Positions 27,308 to 35,584 are shown, counted from the stretch's first letter. The stretch: DNA of 64,000 nt from Sphingomonas sp. GM_Shp_1 (GCF_026540895.1 NZ_JALNUR010000010.1:33488-97487); one strand, 5' to 3'. The notes: generated by a model not told the origin, from the sequence alone. Numbers and translations are program-made.

Positions 27308-28366
27308 CTACCTCCCGGCCACCTGCGTCTTTTCGACTACGTTGATGACTTGCTCGACCCGCGCAGATGCAAGGTTGCCGCGTCGCCATGTTTCCTGAAC
27401 CGTAGCGACAATGGGCTTCTTTTCCCATTCTCCACGACTAATAAGTGTCCGATCATTCTCAGACACTAAGGCGTCGCGTAGCGAGGCAAAGACGGTCTGC
27501 CCGGTCTTGGTGTTCTTGAGCCTGACACGAAAGCCATCTGGCACGTCGGTATCAACACGCAAAACTTCGTACTCTGCTGTAACTATTTTCTTCACCGGAG
27601 CACTTGGGGCGGCTCTAGCCATACGGCGAGCGACTTCGGGAGGAAGGTGGTTGTTACCAATTTCGGTATCCTGCACCTTCGCTGCAGCCTTCACGACACC
27701 CTTCTTTCCATCCTCACTGGCATCAATAAGTGCATGACTTCCATGAGCAGCGGTGAGCGCATCAGCTAATATCTTCATACGTTTAAGATCATTTTCGCTC
27801 GCGAACTTTTGAGCCTCTAGCACGTCTTTCATCTGCTTACTGGAGGCTTCGGCTTTCGCCTCTTCCCGTTGCTCCTCAAGATATGCATTCCAACACGAAT
27901 ATCCTGTAAACAGCAGAGCAAAGGCGATTACAATTATCGCAATCTGCTTTCCGGTAAGCTTGCCAACCGCCTTTTCCATGAATTTCTCAATTAGTTCCTG
28001 AGCGTTAAAGCTCAGATCAGTGCTTCCCTTTTTTACCTTGAATACAATCTCAAACTCTTGACGCTCTTCTTCCGAAAGACCTCTTAGAATCGAGGTATTT
28101 TCTAAGACAATCATGAACGCTCGGTTCACGCTAGTCTGATAGTCAATCATTGCCTGCATAACAGGCTGGGTCAAAACTAATTGGCTGCCCTCAATCCAAA
28201 ACTTGAAATGAAAACGCGGCCAATGGTTTATATGGGGTAGCTTACTGTCGTCGGCAAATCCGGTATGGCTTAGCTCTTCAAGGAGCGCCCACGCCTCGTC
28301 CTCATCGTTGATGGGCACTAGTTCCATACCGGGCACTCTTGGACGTCTCGCCATCAATCCCCCCAT
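27308..28366 (-). CDS. Orphan membrane-spanning protein, unknown
   Basis: 352 residues. An N-terminal soluble domain (1-135) ends in an acidic/helical stretch. A single membrane helix lies at about 143-163 (TGKQIAIIVIAFALLFTGYS), followed by a coiled coil (about 168-215, rich in E/K/A) and a C-terminal beta-rich domain with FRVRLKNTKTGQTVFASLRD. ATG at 28354 is an alternative start, with GGGGGGA a few bases upstream. Base composition is visibly more AT-rich than flanking genes, suggesting transfer. No family recognised. Confidence 0.7.
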   Translation of the reverse strand: MGGLMARRPRVPGMELVPINDEDEAWALLEELSHTGFADDSKLPHINHWPRFHFKFWIEGSQLVLTQPVMQAMIDYQTSVNRAFMIVLENTSILRGLSEEERQEFEIVFKVKKGSTDLSFNAQELIEKFMEKAVGKLTGKQIAIIVIAFALLFTGYSCWNAYLEEQREEAKAEASSKQMKDVLEAQKFASENDLKRMKILADALTAAHGSHALIDASEDGKKGVVKAAAKVQDTEIGNNHLPPEVARRMARAAPSAPVKKIVTAEYEVLRVDTDVPDGFRVRLKNTKTGQTVFASLRDALVSENDRTLISRGEWEKKPIVATVQETWRRGNLASARVEQVINVVEKTQVAGR

Positions 28367-28741
28367 TCATGACGAATACCGTCGCCAGCGAAGCCCTATC
28401 ACAATCACAAGATCGTTGCTTGCCAACATCCTAAGTCTGCCGTTTGGTGATGGGCAAGCCTGTTGCCTCGCCTAGTACAAAAGCCTAATACAACCGTCCC
28501 GACGCTCTTTCAGAAAACCGCAGAAATCCGCCGTTTTCGGTGCCAACCGTAAAATCCTCTTCTGGGCACAAACCCATGCCGACTACCGAACGGTTGACCC
28601 GGTTGCCCCGCTGACGGGGTCCCGGACGGCCCGGCCCCAAAAGGAAACCCCCGCAACCTGCCCCACAAGCGGTCACCGATCGCTGGGCGCACCACCCGCA
28701 GCCGGTTTCCTCCGACATGGACCTGTGCCAAGGAACGCCGC
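28367..28741. other. Gene-free region upstream of dapB with hairpins
   Basis: Contains a CCCCG-CTGA-CGGGG hairpin near 28607-28620 and a possible GGAAACC/GGTTTCC long-range pairing (about 28650 and 28705) that could be part of the dapB leader RNA. No lysine-riboswitch motifs and no ORF are seen before the short leader at 28742. Confidence 0.4.
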
Positions 28742-28783
28742 ATGACGATGTCCTTCCTCCAGTCCACCGGAACCCCCGCATGA
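28742..28783 (+). CDS. 13-residue leader peptide overlapping dapB start
   Basis: ATG 28742 is preceded at 7-nt spacing by AAGGA and encodes MTMSFLQSTGTPA. Its TGA stop overlaps the dapB ATG (ATGA, 28780-28783). Such an overlap normally means translation re-initiation, so dapB expression would depend on reading the leader. Too short for protein homology; the claim rests on RBS and overlap geometry. Confidence 0.45.
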   Translation: MTMSFLQSTGTPA

Positions 28784-29508
28784 TTGCCATCGGCATTTAC
28801 GGCAGCGCCGGTCGCATGGGCCGCGCCATCGCGGACCTGATCGAGGGGGAGGGCGCGACGCTGGCCGGGGGCTGCGATTCGCGTGACGATCCCGACGCGC
28901 TGGCCAAGTCGGCGGATGTGCTGGTCGACTTCTCGATCGCGGGCGCGCTCGATGCGCATCTGGCGGCGGCTCGGGCCGCACGCACCCCGATCGTGATCGG
29001 CACCACCGGCCTTTCGCCCGCGCAGCACGCCGCGATCGACGAGGCCGCGACCGAGATCGCGGTGCTCCAGACCGGCAACACCTCGCTCGGCATCACCCTG
29101 CTCGCCAATCTGGTGCGCGAGGCGGCGGCGCGGCTGGGCCCGGACTGGGACATCGAGATCACCGAGATGCACCACCGGCACAAGGTCGATGCGCCCTCCG
29201 GCACCGCGCTGCTGCTGGGCGAGGCGGCGGCGGCGGGGCGGGGCCATGCCCTGTCCGATCTCCGGGTCGATGGTCGCGCCGGGCTGGTCGGCGCCCGGAC
29301 CGAGGGGACGATCGGCATGGCGGCACTGCGCGGCGGATCGGTGATCGGCGATCATGAGGTGATCTTCGCGGGCGAGGGCGAGCGGGTGACGCTCGGCCAT
29401 TTCGCGCAGGACCGCACCATCTTCGCACGCGGGGCGGTACGGGCGGCGCTGTGGCTCGCGGGGCAGGCACCGGGGCGCTATCGCATGGGCGACGTGCTGG
29501 GTCTGTAA
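28780..29508 (+). CDS. dapB: 4-hydroxy-tetrahydrodipicolinate reductase
   Basis: 242 residues from ATG 28780. Reduces 4-hydroxy-tetrahydrodipicolinate in the lysine and meso-diaminopimelate pathway with NAD(P)H. The nucleotide-binding loop is IYGSAGRMGRAI. The catalytic His/Lys signature is EITEMHHRHKVDAPSGTA, and GTTGLSP and the C-terminal TIFARGAVRAALWLAG segment complete the fold. The open frame extends upstream to 28717 but without homology. nth follows after 5 nt, so the two are probably cotranscribed. Confidence 0.95.
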   Translation: MIAIGIYGSAGRMGRAIADLIEGEGATLAGGCDSRDDPDALAKSADVLVDFSIAGALDAHLAAARAARTPIVIGTTGLSPAQHAAIDEAATEIAVLQTGNTSLGITLLANLVREAAARLGPDWDIEITEMHHRHKVDAPSGTALLLGEAAAAGRGHALSDLRVDGRAGLVGARTEGTIGMAALRGGSVIGDHEVIFAGEGERVTLGHFAQDRTIFARGAVRAALWLAGQAPGRYRMGDVLGL

Positions 29509-29513
29509 CGCGC

Positions 29514-30185
29514 ATGAAGAAGGCGGACGTCGTCCAATTCTATCACCGGCTGGCGGAGGCGAACCCGCATCCCGAAACCGAGCTGGAATTCCGCAATCCC
29601 TATACGCTGGTCGTCGCGGTCGCGCTGTCGGCGCAGGCGACCGATGTGGGGGTCAACAAGGCCACCCGCGCCCTGTTCGCCGAGGTCGACACGCCCGAGA
29701 AGATGCTGGAACTGGGCGAGGACGGGCTGAAGCAGCACATCAAGACGATCGGGCTGTTCAATACCAAGGCCAAGAACGTCATCGCGCTGTCGCGGATGCT
29801 GGTCGACGAATATGGCGGCCAAGTGCCGCAGGATCGCGCCGATCTGGAACGCCTGCCCGGTGTGGGGCGCAAGACGGCCAATGTCGTGCTCAACGTCGCC
29901 TTCGGGCACGAGACCTTCGCGGTCGACACGCATATCTTCCGCGTCTGCAACCGCACCGGCCTGGCCAAGGGCAAGACCCCGCTGGCGGTGGAGTTGAAGC
30001 TCGACAAGGCGACGCCCGCGCCCTTCCGGGTGCACGCGCATCACTGGCTGATCCTGCACGGCCGCTATATCTGCAAGGCTAGGCGGCCCGAATGCTGGCG
30101 CTGCCCGGTCGAGGATCTGTGCGCCTATCGCCCCAAGACACCCGCCCCCGCCGCCAAAGCCGCAAAAGCGGCGACCCCGTCATAA
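29514..30185 (+). CDS. nth: Endonuclease III
   Basis: A 223-residue bifunctional DNA glycosylase/AP lyase for oxidised pyrimidines. The helix-hairpin-helix is [14 protein letters not shown], whose Lys is the Schiff-base nucleophile. The catalytic Asp is in [10 protein letters not shown], and the [4Fe-4S] ligands form C-x6-C-x2-C-x5-C in [20 protein letters not shown] 29514 gives the typical N-terminus. Lies 5 nt after dapB and 45 nt before tRNA-Arg. Confidence 0.96.
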   Translation: MKKADVVQFYHRLAEANPHPETELEFRNPYTLVVAVALSAQATDVGVNKATRALFAEVDTPEKMLELGEDGLKQHIKTIGLFNTKAKNVIALSRMLVDEYGGQVPQDRADLERLPGVGRKTANVVLNVAFGHETFAVDTHIFRVCNRTGLAKGKTPLAVELKLDKATPAPFRVHAHHWLILHGRYICKARRPECWRCPVEDLCAYRPKTPAPAAKAAKAATPS

Positions 30186-30230
30186 AAGGGCTGGCGCGGG
30201 GTGGCGCACGATGCTAGTCGGCCAGCCCAC

Positions 30231-30307
<77 letters not shown>

Positions 30308-30375
30308 TCGTTTATCATGTAACGCACTGATAATGCAGCCGTTTAAGGCTGGCGAGTAGACTCCGTACCACCTTT

Positions 30376-30428
30376 CGTTCCCTCACCGTCTGCTTGTCGA
30401 AGGCGCTCAAGCGCGAACGGTGGCGGTC
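30376..30428. repeat. Left arm-type repeats of the island
   Basis: CGTTCCCTCACC (30376-30387) and CGAACGGTGGCGGTC (30414-30428) recur in the same order and orientation near the right end (55392-55403 and 55493-55507). Likely integrase arm-binding sites or other end-specific recombination signals. Confidence 0.55.
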
Positions 30429-30551
30429 GTAGGTCGTTCACCCATCCCCGCCAAATGTGAGGGATGAGCGAAGAGACGACACCTGATCCAGCCCCGTCCC
30501 CACCAGCATCGCTCGCGATTTGCTGCGCTGCTGCTCATATGGCCGCGAGGC

Positions 30552-30719
30552 TCAGCGTGATGAGCTAGAGGTCCCGTGTATTTCACTAGGATCGAACCCG
30601 TCCTGCAGTTCCAGGGCTTTGAGCAGCTGGATAATCGTCGAACGCCCAACCCCCACGACGCGGGCCTCAGTTTCGCTAAGGATTCGTGCAAGCTCTACGC
30701 GTTCTGGCTCTGCGATGGG
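30552..30719 (-). pseudogene. Possible remnant of a recombinase/HTH C-terminus
   Basis: About 55 codons resembling a resolvase-type helix-turn-helix tail (EPERVELARILSETEARV, then VGRSTIIQLLKALE). There is no N-terminal catalytic domain, and the upstream frame runs antisense-like into the neighbouring gene. It overlaps the 3' end of the membrane protein gene at 30695. Weak, pattern-only call. Confidence 0.25.
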
Positions 30720-31153
30720 GTATAGCGAGGAGCGGGCTTTCTCGTCGCACGCATGCCCCGCCTGGCAATCGCATAGGCCAGTAAGATTTGCGACGGATAG
30801 CTCGTTCCCACGACTGCCGCAAAGTACGCGAACGGAGCTGTGCGCTGCGCGTCGAACATCGCGATGTGGCCTAATACGGTGACGAGCTGGAGCGCGGCTG
30901 AAGCGATCAACCACCATCGAGCATGTTTTAGAGCGGTCCACACCAAGCCCATCAAAAGCGTCAGGTCGATCAAGAAGACGCCAGCGTTTACCGTGGCATA
31001 GTCAGACGACCCGGGGAGGCGAAGTGCGACGGTTGCGAGCGCGGCAGCGAGATATAATCCCGCAACGCCGCGCTCGATCCGACTGCCCCATCGCCAAGCG
31101 GCGAGCGATGTCAAAACAACGAACAGCCAGAAACCGTATACGGCGTACCACAT
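30695..31153 (-). CDS. Four-helix membrane protein, unknown
   Basis: 152 residues with four hydrophobic helices (about 4-20, 28-46, 56-76, 82-100) and possibly a fifth (about 108-128), ending in a basic/polar tail (RRGMRATRKPAPRYTPSQSQ). Topology is credible and codon use is normal, but no family is recognised. First intact cargo gene at the left end of the island. Confidence 0.6.
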   Translation of the reverse strand: MWYAVYGFWLFVVLTSLAAWRWGSRIERGVAGLYLAAALATVALRLPGSSDYATVNAGVFLIDLTLLMGLVWTALKHARWWLIASAALQLVTVLGHIAMFDAQRTAPFAYFAAVVGTSYPSQILLAYAIARRGMRATRKPAPRYTPSQSQNA

Positions 31154-31184
31154 GCCCCGCTAGGAGCATGGAAGCTTAAATCGA

Positions 31185-31526
31185 TCAAGCCGGAACGGCT
31201 GTATTTTTGATGGTCCGATTGGCGGCCGCCTGAGGTGGAACATCCTTGCCGTAATCCTCCATCCGGACGCCCAGATCGGCACCGACCCGGTTAAGCATGC
31301 CGTGCGCTCGGATCAGTTCCTCGCGGGCATTCACGGCCATGATGGTCGCCTGAGCAACCTTGTTGATCGCGGCGAGGGCGGTGGAGATCGGAAGACCCAT
31401 CTGCTGGCGGGATTCGAGCAGAGCAGTCAGCGCTCGAGATGCATCCAATGCGGCGGCATCTGCTGAGACTTCCGCCGGATTGATGGTCGCGGCCACATGA
31501 TCGATGGACTGATCGTAGAGCTTCAT
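31185..31526 (-). CDS. Small helical protein linked to a membrane-bound HTH regulator
   Basis: 113 residues from ATG 31526 (MKLYDQSIDHVAATINPAEV). Mostly amphipathic helices, no membrane segment. It starts 8 nt after the stop of the LuxR-type regulator gene, so the two form an operon and the product may be a partner or effector of that regulator. Function unknown. Confidence 0.6.
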   Translation of the reverse strand: MKLYDQSIDHVAATINPAEVSADAAALDASRALTALLESRQQMGLPISTALAAINKVAQATIMAVNAREELIRAHGMLNRVGADLGVRMEDYGKDVPPQAAANRTIKNTAVPA

Positions 31527-31534
31527 AGGTTTTC

Positions 31535-32047
31535 CTAGCCATAGAGAAGATGACCGATCCTCCCCATCCGTTCTGCCAGCAGCGGGGCTGAAATTATAAG
31601 CAGCAGCAATAAGAACGCGGCTGTGAGCACCAGTACGAAGCGCGACAGCATCGACCTTTCCTGCAACCATTCTTCCAGATGATCGGCCTGACCCGACGGG
31701 TTGATCGACACCAGTCCCTCGAAAGCGGTTCGCTCCTCGGCAACCATCGGCTCGACCGGCCCGGCGGGTCGGAGCATCGGTGGAGCCTGATCGATCGGTT
31801 GAACCATCCCCTGTGCCGGGTTCCCCAGCGATAGGGGATGCGTTGCTTCGAAAGCTCGAAGCATGTCGGCCGCAACATATCGCCCGACGTTGCCCAGCTT
31901 CGCGCGTGCCGATTTGATATGCTGGTCGACCGTATGTCGGCTCATGCCAGCCAACGACGCCACCACGTCCGATTTGCGGGTGTGGTGAACCAGCCGGAGA
32001 ACGCGGCGCTCGGTAGGGGTAAGCGACTCATATTGACGAGCATTCAT
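31535..32047 (-). CDS. Membrane-anchored LuxR-type HTH regulator
   Basis: 170 residues. The N-terminal LuxR/GerE helix-turn-helix (about 8-62) has LTPTERRVLRLV and SRHTVDQHIKSARAKLG. A linker with acidic stretches follows, and a C-terminal membrane helix (about 135-157, FVLVLTAAFLLLLLIISAPL) makes it a single-span DNA-binding protein. There is no receiver or autoinducer domain. Membrane tethering suggests that it senses envelope state or is released by proteolysis. Confidence 0.8.
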   Translation of the reverse strand: MNARQYESLTPTERRVLRLVHHTRKSDVVASLAGMSRHTVDQHIKSARAKLGNVGRYVAADMLRAFEATHPLSLGNPAQGMVQPIDQAPPMLRPAGPVEPMVAEERTAFEGLVSINPSGQADHLEEWLQERSMLSRFVLVLTAAFLLLLLIISAPLLAERMGRIGHLLYG

Positions 32048-32119
32048 GGTAAACCTCCGTTATGGAGGATTTGTACCTGTTCGTGGCGTCATCTTTGCCC
32101 GTCTTTAGGGCCTGACCAA

Positions 32120-32218
32120 ATGAGTCAGCCGACGCCCGAAGGCGTTCATCCCTATGCCGTCGCTGTGACGGCGATCGTCAAGGCGATCCCTCAGTCGGAC
32201 AAGGCGAAGCTACGCTAA
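32120..32218 (+). CDS. 32-residue ORF, uncertain
   Basis: MSQPTPEGVHPYAVAVTAIV followed by a short basic end. Divergent from the LuxR-type gene. There is no good Shine-Dalgarno (GGGCCTGACCAA precedes the ATG). Reported because the codon pattern is gene-like; it could be chance. Confidence 0.25.
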   Translation: MSQPTPEGVHPYAVAVTAIVKAIPQSDKAKLR

Positions 32219-32393
32219 ACTGCTGGTCACCCGCCACCTTGTCTCCAGGGCGGCGGGTGGAACTACCTGCGCGGGGACCGCGGGTACCCCGCGCGCGAAG
32301 GTCGAGCGACAACTTTTGCTCTCGATCAATTGGACTTGATTGATCGTATTTATCGTCTGGAGGCAATCGGTGTCACCAGATATTGGGCCTGCG

Positions 32394-32495
32394 TCCTTGG
32401 GGAGTAGCTACCCGCAGTAGCGGGGTTGCCGTCAACATCCTTGAGCTATCGGCTCGTGGCGGCAGCAGCAGGTTCGTCCTGCCCAGCGAGACCAA
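32394..32495 (+). promoter_or_regulatory. yybP-ykoY (Mn2+) riboswitch
   Basis: Contains the hallmark conserved blocks in order and spacing: TTGGGGAGTAGC at the 5' side, GTCAACAT in the middle, and GCGAGACCA closing the 3' side. Short stems lie between them (CCCGCAGTAGCGGG and CAGGTTCGTCCTG). This class binds Mn2+ and switches on Mn exporters. It lies 72 nt upstream of mntP, exactly the expected target. Confidence 0.88.
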
Positions 32496-32566
32496 TGGTG
32501 CAGCACTCCGCTTTGTGGCCACGGGTGCATGCATCGTTTGGTTTGCTGGCCTTGAGTGTTGACGTG

Positions 32567-33139
32567 ATGCCCGGAATTTTGACGCTTGGCGCTTTGGGCG
32601 CAAGTCTGTCCGTCGACGCCTTCGCGGCGGCGCTGGGCAAAGGGGCGATCGAAGGACGAGCCCGCCTTCGTGATGCGGTTAAAGTCGGCATCGTGTTCGG
32701 CTTCTTCGAGGCGTTGACGCCTGCACTCGGTTGGCTGCTCGGCTTTGCGCTGAACGACTGGATCGCCGACTATGACCATTGGGTCGCGTTTACCCTGTTG
32801 TTCGCCGTCGGCGCCTATACGATCCGGGAAGCATGGACTAGCAAAGGTGATGCGCAACAGGGCGATAGTGAGACCAAGCCCAGTATGCTGCGGCTTGCTG
32901 CGACGGCTATCGCAACGAGCGTCGACGCGGCGGCCGTCGGCGTGACTCTGGCTCTGATGGACGTCAACATTTGGGCTGCCTGCATGGTGATTGGCGGAAC
33001 GACGACATTGATGGCAACCATTGGCGTCATGTTGGGTAAGCATATCGGGCCCTACCTCGGCCGATACGCGGGCATCTTGGGTGGTTTTGTCCTGATCGTG
33101 ATTGGCGGTCTGATCCTGGCTCAGCACCTGTCAGCTTAA
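32567..33139 (+). CDS. mntP: Manganese efflux pump MntP
   Basis: 190 residues from ATG 32567, with six membrane helices in two homologous halves. The paired Asp motifs are SVDAFAAALGKGA in the first half and TSVDAAAVGVTLA in the second, as in E. coli MntP (188 residues). Exports Mn2+ across the inner membrane. The upstream Mn2+ riboswitch independently supports the function. The frame continues 141 nt upstream, but that part overlaps the riboswitch and is not coding. Confidence 0.95.
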   Translation: MPGILTLGALGASLSVDAFAAALGKGAIEGRARLRDAVKVGIVFGFFEALTPALGWLLGFALNDWIADYDHWVAFTLLFAVGAYTIREAWTSKGDAQQGDSETKPSMLRLAATAIATSVDAAAVGVTLALMDVNIWAACMVIGGTTTLMATIGVMLGKHIGPYLGRYAGILGGFVLIVIGGLILAQHLSA

Positions 33140-33221
33140 AGTGGATGAGTTTGGCTCGAGGGGCGCGGTGTGGATCAACGCACGCCGCACATCACGAGGC
33201 GATCACCGTCAATTTCAAGAG

Positions 33222-33340
33222 GTAATGGGACAAGTAGAGTCCATTCATCCGAAGGCGATGATTACTGTCCTGCGCCCTGAGGATGTGACGGCATGGCTGC
33301 GGTGTGCCGTGAAGGCAATACGATCTGAGGGGGCTATTAC
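33222..33340 (+). pseudogene. Fragment resembling the SRAP (YedK/HMCES) C-terminus
   Basis: The frame reads VESIHPKAMITVLRPEDVTAWL, which fits the C-terminal part of SOS-response-associated peptidase domains (IH-x-R-M-P-V-x-L-x-x-x-D-x-x-x-WL). The catalytic N-terminus (MCGR) and the rest are absent. Probably a decayed remnant within the island; pattern-based only. The rest of 33140-33412 holds nothing I can name. Confidence 0.4.
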
Positions 33341-33412
33341 GCGATGCAGAGCATCTGATGATCCGGCCAGTCCGCCGCTGCACGCATGTCACGAACTGGC
33401 CGTTCCTTTAAA

Positions 33413-33799
33413 TTATTTTTGCGGATGACACATGCCAGGGCCGCCGCCAGGCGCCCAACTCACGCTGTCGCACTTGTTGCCCTCTCGGCCCTCTACCGAG
33501 CCGCCGTCACCGCCACGGCCGCCGCCATCTTCGCCCGCACCGTTTCCACTACCGTTCGAGGGCGGTGGGGGATCGGCTCGGGGAGTGGTTCTATATTCAC
33601 ACCGTACACGGCACTCTTCGACAGAGTCCATTATTCCGTTCGAAACGCAGTTATCAAAGCACTCTTCATATGTTTCGAACGGAGCAGCGATCGCGCTTGT
33701 ACTGACAAGCGTCGTTATGAATAGCCCGCCAACCGCAAGAAGTGAAATTCCGCCGGTTTTCCTGTTTATCCAAGCCTTCACAGTGCGCTCCCATATCAT
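33413..33799 (-). CDS. Secreted cysteine-rich protein with Gly/Pro-rich tail
   Basis: 128 residues from ATG 33799. A signal sequence with a long basic n-region is followed by LLAVGGLFITTLVSTSAIAA. Then comes a short Cys motif domain (YEECFDNCVSN and EECRVRCEY, a C-x3-C...C-x3-C spacing as in helical hairpins held by two disulfides), a Pro/Gly/Asp-rich linker, and two more Cys near the end. May be a small exported disulfide protein. Upstream in-frame codons could extend it, but no RBS supports them. Confidence 0.55.
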   Translation of the reverse strand: MIWERTVKAWINRKTGGISLLAVGGLFITTLVSTSAIAAPFETYEECFDNCVSNGIMDSVEECRVRCEYRTTPRADPPPPSNGSGNGAGEDGGGRGGDGGSVEGREGNKCDSVSWAPGGGPGMCHPQK

Positions 33800-33988
33800 C
33801 TGCGAGGGCAGCATTGAGACATTTAGAGGTTTGCAGGTCAACAAGCCTTTTGGGTAAAATGGATCCAATATAGTTCTAAGCGTTGGCGTGCTCACAAGAT
33901 ACCAAGGGCGCGGCAACTGCCACAAAAGTGTGCATGCAGCATATTCTAACGGACCGTTGCATCGGAGCTGGAAGGTGCAGTGAGCCCC

Positions 33989-34174
33989 TCAATCAACGCC
34001 AGGACCCATAGAAAGACGATCGGCCGCATCCGGCGATCGCCTAAATGTGACTGGGATAAGCCTATCCCAAAAGGATGTTCCTAAAGCAGCATGTGCTACA
34101 AAAACTCGCTCCGCTGCTTCATCCAGCGCGAACAGGATCATGAAGACGATCCGCACCCGCTGTCCCTGGTTCAC
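33989..34174 (-). CDS. Small hypothetical protein
   Basis: 61 residues. Its ATG overlaps the stop of the gene at 34171 by 4 nt (ATGA), suggesting coupling. Composition is mixed, with no domain seen. Low confidence; the overlap is the main support. Confidence 0.3.
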   Translation of the reverse strand: MNQGQRVRIVFMILFALDEAAERVFVAHAALGTSFWDRLIPVTFRRSPDAADRLSMGPGVD

Positions 34175-34434
34175 GCGACAGGAAGCATGAGCTGTTCGCC
34201 AGCCGCCGCCAGGCAGGCACGGGCCGCCAATGCGCCATCAACTGCCTGACGGTAATGCACAGTCCCATATCGCTCCGCTTCATCGAACGCGAACTGCGCC
34301 CATTCCTCCGAGGGATAGCAAGCCTCATAGATGGCGCGCGCTGCTTCGCGCAGGCGGGGGTCGTGCTGCATCATGCTCATATTCCAGCGATTCGTGACCC
34401 GGCCTAGCTGGAACGAATAGGGAACACGAGTCAA
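34171..34434 (-). CDS. Small hypothetical protein
   Basis: 87 residues. An internal start at MSMMQHDPRLREAARAIYEA would give 69 residues and a cleaner helical protein. The ACYPSEEWAQFAFDEAERYG pattern, with aromatic and acidic spacing, resembles small phage/ICE-encoded proteins of unknown role. No motif recognised. Confidence 0.45.
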   Translation of the reverse strand: MTRVPYSFQLGRVTNRWNMSMMQHDPRLREAARAIYEACYPSEEWAQFAFDEAERYGTVHYRQAVDGALAARACLAAAGEQLMLPVA

Positions 34435-34531
34435 GGGGCGCGATGTGCTCGGACGGCTTCATGGGGCGCCAAAATATGACAGACTGGACGTTCCACACCC
34501 TCGCGTTATGCTCGGGAAAGGGAGAGATTCT

Positions 34532-35236
34532 ATGTCGCAAGACAAGGTCCGTATGTCGCGGTGGGCGGCAATCGCAGTAGGGATGATCGCCGCGCCGGCC
34601 TTGGCGCAAGGGTTCACGCCGCCTGTAGGTTACGGTGCCAGATCGAATTCGGCCACCCAACCGTGCGTGGCGCTCGTCGCCGACTTATCCGCGCCGAATC
34701 TGACATGCATTCCATTAGCGGAAGCGGCCAAGCTATTTAAAACGGACCCAAGCTATCCAAACGCGGATCAGCAGCATCTGAAGGTGGTCGGGGCTTATTC
34801 GCTCAACCTTCGGGCCAGTGAACGGCTGACCGGGGCTAAATCGCCAGGGTTTCTTCCAGTCCAACTGCAACTGAGCGGCGGTCAGTGCTTCAGCCTCAGC
34901 GCAGAGTATTATGGCAAGCTGTCCGAAGCACGCTTGACGCCGACGGTGTGTGATGGTCGTCGATATGACGACGATCAAGTTGTGTCACAGCCAGCAGGAA
35001 AGCCGCTGCGACTGGTCGGCTCGGCATGGGGATATGGCGCATGGGTCGACGACAAGGCAGGAACGACGATCGTCACGGCACCCCGGTCTCAGACGTTCAA
35101 GCCGCTGTTCACCGCGCACATGCCTGTCACGGCGATCATGGCGATGAACAGCCCCGACGCACCGCTTGGGAACGTGACGCTGGTAGGGCAGCTTCATGGC
35201 AAGCCGGTTGTGATCGTGCTGGAGGTATCGTTTTGA
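34532..35236 (+). CDS. Secreted protein of unknown function
   Basis: 234 residues from ATG 34532, preceded by GGGAGAG. Signal peptide MSRWAAIAVGMIAAPALAQ after a short hydrophilic lead. The mature part contains four cysteines (in TQPCVAL, LTCIPL, GQCFSL and PTVCDG), likely two disulfides, and predominantly beta structure. No family recognised. Periplasmic or secreted. Confidence 0.7.
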   Translation: MSQDKVRMSRWAAIAVGMIAAPALAQGFTPPVGYGARSNSATQPCVALVADLSAPNLTCIPLAEAAKLFKTDPSYPNADQQHLKVVGAYSLNLRASERLTGAKSPGFLPVQLQLSGGQCFSLSAEYYGKLSEARLTPTVCDGRRYDDDQVVSQPAGKPLRLVGSAWGYGAWVDDKAGTTIVTAPRSQTFKPLFTAHMPVTAIMAMNSPDAPLGNVTLVGQLHGKPVVIVLEVSF

Positions 35237-35357
35237 TCCGCTCGCATCTAACCCGCGCGGGGCATGCTACACGCTGCCGTAATACCACATTTTAGGGTAG
35301 GCTTGGCCTGAGACGTCGGGTTTTCTGCGGTTTTTGGCCTTGTGGTGACTGGCGTGA

Positions 35358-35519
35358 TTAGCCTTTGGCAATCACCGGGTAATCACCGCTGCCGCTTTCG
35401 ATCGCTAACACGATGCTGCCGCCGCTCGCTGTCAAAGCGCCTGTATCGATTGCGCCGTAAGCAGAGGGCTGAATTGGAAGGTCGGAGCGAGCTTCGCTCG
35501 AGCTCAAGTTGCACGACAT
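35358..35519 (-). CDS. 53-residue ORF, possible protein C-terminus
   Basis: Reads coherently: YGAIDTGALTASGGSIVLAI then ESGSGDYPVIAKG before TAA. It looks like the end of a beta-rich protein. The ATG at 35519 has no good RBS, so it may be the remnant of a longer gene. The rest of the 35237-35584 gap has a GAGCGA/TCGCTC hairpin and nothing else clear. Confidence 0.3.
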   Translation of the reverse strand: MSCNLSSSEARSDLPIQPSAYGAIDTGALTASGGSIVLAIESGSGDYPVIAKG

Positions 35520-35584
35520 GAGTCTGAGTTGAGCGTCGGTGACGTGAGCTCGACCTCTTTGTGGGACGTCTATGCGTCTGGCGT

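Noticed and set aside
28367..28780. Lysine riboswitch upstream of dapB.
   Set aside because: None of the conserved lysine-element blocks is present; only simple hairpins and a short leader ORF are seen.
34985..35197. Minus-strand open frame opposite the secreted protein gene.
   Set aside because: Overlaps a well-supported signal-peptide protein, with no RBS and Arg/His-rich shadow composition.
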